DNA of 33,740 nt from Bacteroidaceae bacterium (GTDB lineage: Bacteria > Bacteroidota > Bacteroidia > Bacteroidales > Bacteroidaceae), in the NCBI GenBank assembly GCA_024682395.1, contig JAIKZH010000048.1, forward strand, positions 1-33,740. The letters run 5' to 3'. The notes under the pieces are model-generated. The model searched no databases. It was not told where the DNA came from and saw nothing but the letters and a program-made list of their open reading frames with translations. Of this stretch, positions 8,637 to 17,275 are shown one piece after another. A program made the position numbers and the translations under genes. Position 1 is the first letter of the stretch. Every line of letters starts with the position of its first letter.

Positions 8637-10373
8637 ATGAAAAAAATAAAATATAGCATCAGAAAATTATGCACAGCATTTGCAACTGCACTATGCTTGC
8701 CTATGTCTGTTGCATTGATTTCATGTGACGACTTCCTTACACTAACTCCAACAAATGAGATAGTATTGGAACATTATTGGAAAGAGGAACAGGATGTCGT
8801 TAGTGCTGTTACTGGTTGTTACGCACAATTAACTTCAAATGACTGCTTACAACGTATGCTTGTTTGGGGAGAAGTTCGTAGCGACAATTTGGTTTTCGGA
8901 GCTGGCGCTCATAACGATTTACAGCAAATTCTTAAAGAGAACATATTGGAAACAAACAATTTCACAAAATGGTTATGTTTTTATGATTGTATAAATCGTT
9001 GTAACACTGTTTTACACTATGCACCAATAGTAAATAAAATAGATCCAAATTATACCGATTCTGAATTACGAAACACTATCGCCGAAGTTACCACACTCCG
9101 TTCATTGTGTTACTTCTATCTAATTCGCACATTCCGCGATGTGCCATATGTCACAAAACCATCTATTGATGACAATATTTCAATCACTCGACCTGCTACA
9201 AAGTTCGAGGCTGTTCTTGATAGTCTTATCGAATCAGTTGAGACAGTTAAGGATTATGCAGTACGTTCATATGGTGAAGATAGCAAAAAGAATCAAACAT
9301 ATGTTACACGTTGGACTGCCTATACATTATTAGCTGATATGTACCTTTGGAAAGGTGACTATCAAAAATGTATAGAAAACTGTGATAAGGTTATTAAACA
9401 TTTCCAAGAAGAATATGAATATGATATTCAAAAAGGAAAGACAACCTATATGGAACTATATAGCAATGTGTATCCTTTAGTTTCAGAAACACCTGCAGGT
9501 ACAGCAACCGGTGGCAATCAGTTTAATGAATTATTTGGAGAAACGCAAAATTCAAAAGAAAGCATCTTCGAACTTACACCACCTAACGATCAAAATCTTA
9601 AGGATGCTGGATTAAATGGTTTCCTTGGTTTTGAATCTAATATTATTGCATGGCTTACTGCACCAAGTTATCTATGCACAGATGTTTTCGCTGGTTCTAA
9701 TAATTATTTCAGCAAAACCGACTTACGTGCATACGAAAACATGGAAGAAAAAGATAATCGAATTACCATTCACAAATATAGAGACTATAGCATTTCTTTC
9801 AAATCTGCTACAACATTAACAGAAGTGCCAAAAATTACTCGTTCACTTCGTGGTGGTAGAGAGGTTCCACATTGGATTATTTATCGTTTCAGTGATGTGC
9901 TTCTTATGAAAGCAGAAGCAGAAGTAGAACTTGCTGGAAATGTTACATCTTCAGAAGATATAACAGAAGAACAGATAGATCACTACAAACGTGCTTTTGC
10001 ATGCGTTAGTGCAACATGGAAACGTGCAAACAATAAACGCACAGCAACAAAAGATACTCTTATTTTTAGCAACTATTCAGGTTCGCGCTTAACAATGGAA
10101 GACCTTGTGATGGATGAACGTCAACGTGAATTTATGTTTGAAGGTAAACGCTGGTACGACTTAGTTCGTATGTGTCGTCGTGACGGCAGCAACAGCCGAA
10201 TGATTGAAAAGGTATTGCCTAAGTTTGAACAAGACGGAAGTAAAATCCGTATCAAACTTGCATCGCCTGATATTCTTTATTTCCCATATAATCGTGCGGA
10301 AATCAAAGTTAACACTGACTTAAAGCAGAATCCTGCTTACGTTACAGATGACACTTACGAGAAGAATCTTTAA
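8637..10373 (+). CDS. SusD/RagB-family surface lipoprotein (pair 1)
   Basis: The 578-residue product has a signal peptide with lipobox ending at Cys30 (ALISC), followed by DD, which fits the surface-export signal. It then shows the SusD hallmark start 'CDDFLTLTPTNEI', TPR-like helices in the N-terminal half (ALQ/CYAQL, TLRSLCYFYLIRTF, YTLLADMYLWKGDYQKCIE) and the conserved C-terminal segment 'MDERQREFMFEGKRWYDLVRM', with 'LYFPYNRAEIKVNTDLKQNPAY' near the end. SusD proteins form the lid on the SusC barrel and bind the ligand. It lies 33 bases after susC, and the next FAS1 gene follows after about 40 bases, consistent with one transcript. Confidence 0.95.
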   Translation: MKKIKYSIRKLCTAFATALCLPMSVALISCDDFLTLTPTNEIVLEHYWKEEQDVVSAVTGCYAQLTSNDCLQRMLVWGEVRSDNLVFGAGAHNDLQQILKENILETNNFTKWLCFYDCINRCNTVLHYAPIVNKIDPNYTDSELRNTIAEVTTLRSLCYFYLIRTFRDVPYVTKPSIDDNISITRPATKFEAVLDSLIESVETVKDYAVRSYGEDSKKNQTYVTRWTAYTLLADMYLWKGDYQKCIENCDKVIKHFQEEYEYDIQKGKTTYMELYSNVYPLVSETPAGTATGGNQFNELFGETQNSKESIFELTPPNDQNLKDAGLNGFLGFESNIIAWLTAPSYLCTDVFAGSNNYFSKTDLRAYENMEEKDNRITIHKYRDYSISFKSATTLTEVPKITRSLRGGREVPHWIIYRFSDVLLMKAEAEVELAGNVTSSEDITEEQIDHYKRAFACVSATWKRANNKRTATKDTLIFSNYSGSRLTMEDLVMDERQREFMFEGKRWYDLVRMCRRDGSNSRMIEKVLPKFEQDGSKIRIKLASPDILYFPYNRAEIKVNTDLKQNPAYVTDDTYEKNL

Positions 10374-10415
10374 TCTCTAATTAAAAGTATAAATTAATAT
10401 TAAATATTGATTGAT

Positions 10416-12350
10416 ATGAAAAAATATATAAATAAACTGATAATCGCAATAGTAGCACTCTGTGCTTCATCTGCTGTGTGTCTTACATCATGTAGCGATG
10501 AACCAGCACCTGAGAATTACTATACATTTACCGGTGAGATGGTATCTGATTATCTTGACAACCGTCCAGAGATGTTTAGCGAATTCGTTGACATTCTTCA
10601 TCGTTCTGGAATGTACGGAATGATGGCAACATATGGAACCTACACTTGTCTTGCTCCTACCAATGAGGCTATAGATAATTATCTTCATAGTATAGGTAAA
10701 TCATCTGTTGATGAATTGTCTAAAAAGGAGTGTGACACACTTGCATGGAACCACATCATCAAATACACATATTTTACAATGGATTTGCATGATGGTAACT
10801 TCCCTACTTGTAACATGAACGACCGTTATCTTACATTCTCATGCGATAGCGACAAATTAAACAACAATAATGTGGCTTACTTTGTTAATAAAGCATCACG
10901 CATGATTGTACGCGACGACTCTGTTGTAAATGGTGTTGTTCATACTATTGACAAGGTTATTCAACCAAGCAGTCAATATCTCCCTGAGTTGATTGCAGAA
11001 AATGAAGACATTAAACTCTTTACATCAGCCCTCACTCTCACAGGATTATGCGACTCTATGTATCAGTATATAGACCCTAACTATACATGTGGTGAAGACT
11101 CTGTAAACAAAGGATACGACATCATACGTGGTGGTAGTGAGGTACACCACTGCTATTGGATCGGAAAACGTATGAAACGCTATAGTGCATTTATCGAACC
11201 AGACAGTATCTATGCTAAGCATGGCATAAACAACCTTGACGACCTCAAGCGTTATGCAAAGGAAGTTTATGACGCCGTTTATCCTGAAGATAAAGGTCTT
11301 TATGACGACGATTGGACTAACCGCAAGAATCCACTTAACAGATTCGTTGCATATCACTTGCTTCCTTATTATGGAGGTTATAACGATTGGACAATTTGTG
11401 ACATGAATGGTGTAAACCTTAAATCAGACTGCGCTGTAACAGACAAAATCGACTGTACCGACTGGTACACTACCCTCATGCCTGGTACTATCATGAAATT
11501 CAGCACTCCATCTGAAGGTCTTTTCATCAACCGCAAAGGTGTTAAATCTAAATATACAGTAAGAGGTATCAAAGTTTATAGCCCATCTGAGACAGGAAAG
11601 GTTGAGCAACAAGCACTTAATGGTATCATCCACTACATCGATGATATTCTCACATATAATGTAGAAACACGTGATGTTGTATTCAACGATCGTATCCGTA
11701 TTCTTTCAGTTACTCTGTCACCTGAATTCATGAACTGTGGTGCACGTGGTGCTGACCACTGTACAGGTTTCAAAGTTGTTGAAGGATGGGACTTCCATGG
11801 ACATACACCAAAACTTAACCTCCGAAACCGTGGAACATGGAACGCAACTTATGGCGACTGCGTTGACTTTACTGGTCAATTCGACATTAGTTTCAAACTT
11901 CCTCCGGTTCCTGAAAACACTTATGAAGTACGATTTGCATATGGTGCACACCCAAGCCGTGGTGTCGTTCAGGTTTATTTCGGTGAAAAGGACAACATGA
12001 AACCTATGGGTATTCCTATCGATTTCCGTATCTATGGTGGCGACCCTAATATCGGATGGGTTGAAGACACTAACGATCCTGAAGAAAATCAAGCAATCGA
12101 TAAGGCTATGCACAATCGTGGCTACATGAAAGAAATGGATACATGGCGTCAAGGTGGTGCAAACAACTTGAGAGCTAACAGCGGTAAGTTGCGTAAGATT
12201 CTTACAACCCAAACAATGTCACCAGACAAAGAATATTGGGTACGTATCCGACTCGTAAACGACAACCCAGAAGCTGAGTTACCTATCAACTATTTCGAAC
12301 TTTGTCCAAAGAGCGTTTATGCTGGTGCAACAGCTGAAGACACTCACTAA
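10416..12350 (+). CDS. FAS1 repeat lipoprotein with C-terminal beta domain (second in operon)
   Basis: The ATG at 10416 (MKKYINK) is preferred to the in-frame TTG at 10407, because it puts the basic N-region directly before the signal core; the lipobox ends at Cys26 (LTSC), followed by SDE. One clear FAS1 repeat is seen (TYTCLAPTNEAIDNYL near residue 75, closing with VVHTIDKVI near 175). A second, more divergent one ends at about 410 (IIHYIDDIL). From about 425 to the end there is a beta-rich region (FKLPPVPENTYEVRFAYGA and MSPDKEYWVRIRL) that looks like a jelly-roll-type domain; I do not assign it a family name. Its C-terminus resembles that of the next FAS1 protein, which suggests paralogy. 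It is probably a surface accessory of the SusCD transporters. Confidence 0.88.
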   Translation: MKKYINKLIIAIVALCASSAVCLTSCSDEPAPENYYTFTGEMVSDYLDNRPEMFSEFVDILHRSGMYGMMATYGTYTCLAPTNEAIDNYLHSIGKSSVDELSKKECDTLAWNHIIKYTYFTMDLHDGNFPTCNMNDRYLTFSCDSDKLNNNNVAYFVNKASRMIVRDDSVVNGVVHTIDKVIQPSSQYLPELIAENEDIKLFTSALTLTGLCDSMYQYIDPNYTCGEDSVNKGYDIIRGGSEVHHCYWIGKRMKRYSAFIEPDSIYAKHGINNLDDLKRYAKEVYDAVYPEDKGLYDDDWTNRKNPLNRFVAYHLLPYYGGYNDWTICDMNGVNLKSDCAVTDKIDCTDWYTTLMPGTIMKFSTPSEGLFINRKGVKSKYTVRGIKVYSPSETGKVEQQALNGIIHYIDDILTYNVETRDVVFNDRIRILSVTLSPEFMNCGARGADHCTGFKVVEGWDFHGHTPKLNLRNRGTWNATYGDCVDFTGQFDISFKLPPVPENTYEVRFAYGAHPSRGVVQVYFGEKDNMKPMGIPIDFRIYGGDPNIGWVEDTNDPEENQAIDKAMHNRGYMKEMDTWRQGGANNLRANSGKLRKILTTQTMSPDKEYWVRIRLVNDNPEAELPINYFELCPKSVYAGATAEDTH

Positions 12351-12379
12351 ATCAGAGAATCCGAATATTTTAATAAAAA

Positions 12380-14011
12380 ATGAAAATGTATATGAAAAAG
12401 ATATATAAATTATTCATAAGCGCAGCCGTTATATGTTGCCCAATATCGCTCACAATTTCTTCGTGTAGCGATACTTGGGATGAACATTTCGACGAGAATA
12501 GTGCGTCTTCAAATCAATCTATCTTAGAATTGATTGAGAGCGACGAGGAGTTAAGCGACTTCCTCGAAGTACTAAGAGCTACACACGTATATAACAACAA
12601 CCGACCAACTTCTGTAACATATGCAGATTTAATCGGAAAAGACCAGAGTTTAACTGTTTGGGCTCCTAAAAATGGCACATTCAATAAAGATTCTTTACTT
12701 AATGAATGTATGACACAAAAAGGAGACTCAATGGTTGGTCAACACTTTGCAGGTAATCATATCGCACGCACAACATTCGATTCTCAAAAGATCAAAGACA
12801 ATAGATTCTTTATGATTAATTCTAAAAGAGTCGAAGGCAAGAATATTAATCTTCAAGATGGTGAAATGAATATTCCTGCCAAAAATGGTCTTCTGCACAT
12901 TGTTAAGGAAGAAATACCATACTCTTATAGTATTTATGAAGCTATTACAACTTTGAAACAATTTGACAAAGTCAGTTCCATATTTAAAGCACATGAACAA
13001 GTGGAATTGGATGAGAATGCAAGTAAACAATTAGGCATTGAAGATGGTAAGATTGTATATAGCGACTCCGTTCTAAGAAGATATAATATTTTCTATAGTG
13101 TTTTCGGACGCATCAACGATGAAGACAGTTCATATTTTGCTCTTCTTCCATATGAAAAGGATTGGGAGAACGTTTACAATGAAGCTAAACAAAATTTCAA
13201 TTATGGAAGTATTGAAAAAGCTGACTCATTAAGTGACTTATATACAAACATTAGTTTGATGGAACCTTTATTCTATAATAAGAATATGCAACATCACATT
13301 AAGGACTCTATCTTCTCTACATATTATTATCGAGAAGAACCTGAATATAATGTTTTTTATAATCCATTTGATGAAGGAGGGGTGTTGTCTGACACTTATC
13401 TCGCAGATTCCATGGATTGTAGTAATGGTAAGATTTATATGTTAAGACAATGGCCATTTACTAAAGAACAGACATATCTAAGACCAATAACAACCGAGGT
13501 TGAGGATAATTATTATCTGATTGACAACAAAGATTGTTCACTCGACTACAAAACAAGTTTAGGAGACTCTGTTTCAAATCACGGATATGTAACAATTACA
13601 GAAAAGAACCCCAAGACAAATTGGAATCTGACATATAAGATTTATTCGAATCTGTCTGCATCATACGATTTATATGTAGTTGTACTTCCTAAGACTGTAG
13701 CCAATCCATTTTCACGCGATTTCAAGCTGAATAAATTCAAAGTTTCAGTTAAATACCCAGACTTAGAGGGTAATATGCTTACAAAAAGTTTCGATGGTTC
13801 ATTTACTAATGACCCATACAGAGTTGATACAATTAAAATCGGAACTATTACATTCCCTGTATGTACTTATGGCAACAGAGATGCATCAGTATCTATAATC
13901 ATAAAGAGTGACGTAGGAACTAAGGCTACAGATTTGAAAACCTACTCTCGTAATATGTTACTTGATTGTATTTACCTTAAACCAACAGAAGAAAAGGAGG
14001 ACGCTGAATGA
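12380..14011 (+). CDS. FAS1 repeat lipoprotein with C-terminal beta domain (third in operon)
   Basis: The 543-residue product has a lipobox ending at Cys29 (TISSC) followed by SDTWDE. Met5 (MKKIYK) is an equally plausible start. A first FAS1 repeat runs from about 45 to 180 (LTVWAPKNGTFNKDSLL, closing at GLLHIVKEEIPY). A second, divergent one follows from about 190 to 340 (YFALLPYEKDWENVY). The last 150 residues form a beta-rich domain ending MLLDCIYLKP, similar in placement to the end of the preceding FAS1 protein. The stop codon overlaps the start of the second susC (ATGA), and the gene's end supplies a strong ribosome site for it, exactly as at the first FAS1/susC junction. This pairing implies stoichiometric production with that transporter. 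Confidence 0.88.
   Translation: MKMYMKKIYKLFISAAVICCPISLTISSCSDTWDEHFDENSASSNQSILELIESDEELSDFLEVLRATHVYNNNRPTSVTYADLIGKDQSLTVWAPKNGTFNKDSLLNECMTQKGDSMVGQHFAGNHIARTTFDSQKIKDNRFFMINSKRVEGKNINLQDGEMNIPAKNGLLHIVKEEIPYSYSIYEAITTLKQFDKVSSIFKAHEQVELDENASKQLGIEDGKIVYSDSVLRRYNIFYSVFGRINDEDSSYFALLPYEKDWENVYNEAKQNFNYGSIEKADSLSDLYTNISLMEPLFYNKNMQHHIKDSIFSTYYYREEPEYNVFYNPFDEGGVLSDTYLADSMDCSNGKIYMLRQWPFTKEQTYLRPITTEVEDNYYLIDNKDCSLDYKTSLGDSVSNHGYVTITEKNPKTNWNLTYKIYSNLSASYDLYVVVLPKTVANPFSRDFKLNKFKVSVKYPDLEGNMLTKSFDGSFTNDPYRVDTIKIGTITFPVCTYGNRDASVSIIIKSDVGTKATDLKTYSRNMLLDCIYLKPTEEKEDAE
13993..14000 (+). promoter_or_regulatory. Strong Shine-Dalgarno site for the second susC, inside the FAS1 gene
   Basis: AAAGGAGG is followed seven bases later by the ATG at 14008. 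It is identical to the site before the first susC (5305-5312) and likewise lies inside the end of a FAS1 gene. Confidence 0.7.
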
Positions 14012-17000
14012 AAAAAATGTATTATATCGGGCTCATTGGTCTGGTAGGATTAATCAGTCCATTTGTCTCTGCGCAGAATCAGACATCAAAGCCTACAAAA
14101 GAGATTAAAGGTAAGGTCATTGATGCCGCAACAGGACTCCCTGCTGCCGGTATCAGAGTACAAGGTTACAACGACCAATCACACTCTGCAATGACTGACG
14201 AAAACGGAGAATATACTCTGAACGCATCTGAATATGTAACTTCAATCGTATTATCTGCAGAAGGTTATAACATGACACAGCAAGCTGTAAAACTTGATGC
14301 AAATGGTAAGCAACCTCTATGCAAGATGTATAGCGATAAGTTTACATCAATATATTCTGCAACAACTAATGGTACACACAATAAAACTGCTAATGTTAAG
14401 TATAACAACAACGATTTGAGTATCGACAATCAAATCCAAAGCAGTCTTGGTGGTGACCTTTATGCTAACATACGTAGCGCTGCTCCTGCTCAAGGTGTGA
14501 AAGCACTTGTTCAAGGTTTGAACTCTATTAATGCAAATGCTCTGCCACTTGTTATTGTTGATGGAGCAATCATGCCTATGCAGAACAACACAGAATCTGT
14601 TCATGATGGTTTCTTCAACAACATACTTGGAAACATAATGGTTGAAGATATTGAAAGAATCAGCGTTCTTAAAAACGGACTTGCAATCTATGGAGCAAAA
14701 GGTGCTAACGGCGTTATTATTATTGAAACAAAACGCAACAAAAGTATGGCAACAAAGATTGACTTCAGTGCTGCCACTACCTTTGAATTAACACCAAAGA
14801 ATCCAGAAATGATGAATGCTGGACAATATAAGATCTTTGCAAGTGAACTTATTGGAACTACAGGAATACAAGGCAATAATTTCAAGTTCTTGCGTACTGA
14901 TCCTACTTACTATTATTACAAGCAATATAATAATGAGACAGATTGGAATTCACTTGTTACTGACGAAGCATTCACTCAAAACTATAGCATCAATGTACAA
15001 GGTGGTGATGAAGTTGCCAATTATAACTTGTCTGTAGGTTATGCTAATGGAGAAGGTACTATCAAGAAGAATGATTTCTCACGTTTCAACCTTCGACTTA
15101 ATAGCGACATTATATTAACAGATAAGATTGACCTTCGTTTTAATGCAAGTTATAGTGACGTAACTCGCGACATTCGTGATGATGGTACACAATACCTCAA
15201 AGCTGGTCCTAATGGAAAGTATGGCCTCTATACTTCTCCTGGTTTCTTAAGCTTAATCAAGGCTCCATTCTTATCACCATATGCTTATGACTCTTATGGA
15301 CGTCTTTCATCGTTCCTTTCTAACGCAGATGACTATCTCTCTGATGTTATGATTTATGACGATTATCAATGGAGATCTTCACTTGCAAACCCATTAAGTA
15401 TTCTTTATAACGGAGATGGTCCTAATAAGAATGAACTTAGTAACCGAATTATAAATATCTCTGTTATTCCTCAATTGCATGTTAATAAGTATTTATCTGT
15501 TTTCGAACATTTCACTTTCAATTTGATTAACACAAGCGACAAATATTATTTGCCACTTACTGCTGTTCCTAATTTTGAAATAGAAAAGATTGGAATAGCA
15601 GAGAATTTAAGTAGTACACACTCAGGTAATCAAGTTGATGTAACCGCTGACACATATGCTACATACAGCCGCAGATTTGGAAGCCATTGGTTAGATTTCC
15701 GTGGAGGTATCAGATACATTAATAGTTCATATGAATTAAACTATGGCTCTGGAAAAAATACCGGAAATGATAAAACTCCAAGTATGGGAGGTAGTTTCAA
15801 AGAAACAGATGGATATGAAGATAAGAGTTATGATATAAATTACTATCTCAACGGAAATTACAACTATCTGGAGAAATATTACCTAACAGCTGGTATCAGT
15901 GTAAACGGAAATAGTAAGTTCGGTAAGGATGCTGCTGATGGTGTAAAAATCTGTGATTATGCATGGGGATTCTTCCCTTCTGTCAATGCAGCTTGGGTGG
16001 TAAGCAATGAAAACTGGTTTAAGGTTAAATTCATTGATTATTTAAAACTCAATGCTGGTTTTGATCTTACAGGAAACGATGATATCGACAGTAAGGCTAA
16101 CCGTACATATTTTGTTGCTAAAAAATACATGGGAAAAACTACTGGTTTATCTCTTGGTAATATCGGTAACACTAAACTTCAATGGGAAACTACTGCACGT
16201 CTGAATTTGGGCGTTCAATTAGCCGCTTTGAACAACCGCTTAAACCTCGGATTCAACTTCTTCCATGGCAACACATACAACTTGCTAACTCTCAACTCAC
16301 TCTCATATCTTACAGGACTTGACGAAATTTGGACTAATGGAGGACGAATGACAAATACAGGTTTCGATGCTAACATTCAGGCTAAACTTATCAACCAACA
16401 AGATTGGAAATGGGAACTTGGAGCTACTATGGGACATTACAAGAACACTGTAAAAACACTCCCTTCAAATAATAATTTTATCATTTCAAACCTCTACGGA
16501 GCTAATGTCCTCACTACTATAGGACAGGCTGCTAACGTATTCTATGGCTACAGAACTAATGGTGTGTTCTCAACTGCTGCAGAAGCAGAAGCTGCTGGAC
16601 TATATCAAGTTAGTACATCTGGCGCAAAACAATACTTCGAGGCTGGTGATATGAGATTCGTTGACCTAAACAATGACCATGAGATTAACGATAAAGATAT
16701 GACTGTAATTGGCAACCCTAATCCTGACCTTTACGGAAACATCTTCACAAACCTCTCATACAAAAAACTTACATTAAGTATCAACTGTAAGTATTCATTA
16801 GGCAACGACATCTACAATTTCCAACGTTCAGTTCTTGAAGGTGGTTCATATTTCTACAATCAAACTACTAACATGCTCAGACGCTGGACACACGAAGGAC
16901 AACAAACAGATGTTCCACGTGCAACTTACCTCGATCCTATGGGTAACAGCCGTTTCTCTGACAGATGGATTGAAGATGGAAGCTACTTGAAGATTGCAAA

Positions 17001-17211
17001 CATCACTCTTAGCTATGATGTTCCTATTCAAAACACATACATTCAGGGATTGACTATCTGGGGAAGTGCAAACAATCTTGTAACATTTACAAAGTATTTA
17101 GGTACAGATCCTGAATTCAGTTGCACTAACTCTATTATCGGTATGGGTATTGACCGTGGTCTGGTTGGAGCAGGTCGCAGTTTCTCACTCGGACTTAAAC
17201 TTAACTTATAA
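14008..17211 (+). CDS. SusC/RagA-family TonB-dependent outer-membrane transporter (pair 2, atypical plug)
   Basis: The 1067-residue product has a signal peptide (to about 23, SAQ), a carboxypeptidase-regulatory-like domain (about 30-105: IKGKVIDAATGLPAAGIRV), a plug and a long barrel with aromatic-rich strands ending in LGLKLNL. The plug is unusual: the region after the regulatory domain lacks the 'EVVVxGYG' TonB-box-like segment seen in most SusC proteins. The 'RLRG' turn is replaced by 'ALVQGLNSIN'. The closing plug segment (VEDIERISVLKNGLAIYGAKGANGVIIIETKR) is intact. It overlaps the upstream FAS1 gene by four bases and is followed 64 bases later by its SusD. It is probably a functional paralogue of the first transporter with different energy coupling or ligand; that is an inference. 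Confidence 0.93.
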   Translation: MKKMYYIGLIGLVGLISPFVSAQNQTSKPTKEIKGKVIDAATGLPAAGIRVQGYNDQSHSAMTDENGEYTLNASEYVTSIVLSAEGYNMTQQAVKLDANGKQPLCKMYSDKFTSIYSATTNGTHNKTANVKYNNNDLSIDNQIQSSLGGDLYANIRSAAPAQGVKALVQGLNSINANALPLVIVDGAIMPMQNNTESVHDGFFNNILGNIMVEDIERISVLKNGLAIYGAKGANGVIIIETKRNKSMATKIDFSAATTFELTPKNPEMMNAGQYKIFASELIGTTGIQGNNFKFLRTDPTYYYYKQYNNETDWNSLVTDEAFTQNYSINVQGGDEVANYNLSVGYANGEGTIKKNDFSRFNLRLNSDIILTDKIDLRFNASYSDVTRDIRDDGTQYLKAGPNGKYGLYTSPGFLSLIKAPFLSPYAYDSYGRLSSFLSNADDYLSDVMIYDDYQWRSSLANPLSILYNGDGPNKNELSNRIINISVIPQLHVNKYLSVFEHFTFNLINTSDKYYLPLTAVPNFEIEKIGIAENLSSTHSGNQVDVTADTYATYSRRFGSHWLDFRGGIRYINSSYELNYGSGKNTGNDKTPSMGGSFKETDGYEDKSYDINYYLNGNYNYLEKYYLTAGISVNGNSKFGKDAADGVKICDYAWGFFPSVNAAWVVSNENWFKVKFIDYLKLNAGFDLTGNDDIDSKANRTYFVAKKYMGKTTGLSLGNIGNTKLQWETTARLNLGVQLAALNNRLNLGFNFFHGNTYNLLTLNSLSYLTGLDEIWTNGGRMTNTGFDANIQAKLINQQDWKWELGATMGHYKNTVKTLPSNNNFIISNLYGANVLTTIGQAANVFYGYRTNGVFSTAAEAEAAGLYQVSTSGAKQYFEAGDMRFVDLNNDHEINDKDMTVIGNPNPDLYGNIFTNLSYKKLTLSINCKYSLGNDIYNFQRSVLEGGSYFYNQTTNMLRRWTHEGQQTDVPRATYLDPMGNSRFSDRWIEDGSYLKIANITLSYDVPIQNTYIQGLTIWGSANNLVTFTKYLGTDPEFSCTNSIIGMGIDRGLVGAGRSFSLGLKLNL

Positions 17212-17221
17212 AAATGTATTC

Positions 17222-17254
17222 TCCATAGCCTTCGCTTAAACTGGAGGCTATGGA
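17222..17254 (+). other. Intercistronic hairpin between susC and susD (pair 2)
   Basis: TCCATAGCCT (17222-17231) pairs perfectly with AGGCTATGGA (17245-17254) around a 13-base loop. It starts 10 bases after the susC stop and lies 21 bases before the susD start. No T tract follows. It may set the relative amounts of the two messages by protecting or pausing; no such hairpin is present between the first susC and susD. Confidence 0.5.
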
Positions 17255-17275
17255 TTAACAATAAAAGAAAGTAAT

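Noticed and set aside
11718..12212. Minus-strand open frame of 164 codons inside the second FAS1 gene
   Set aside because: It overlaps a well-supported coding frame and its translation shows no domain or start signals.
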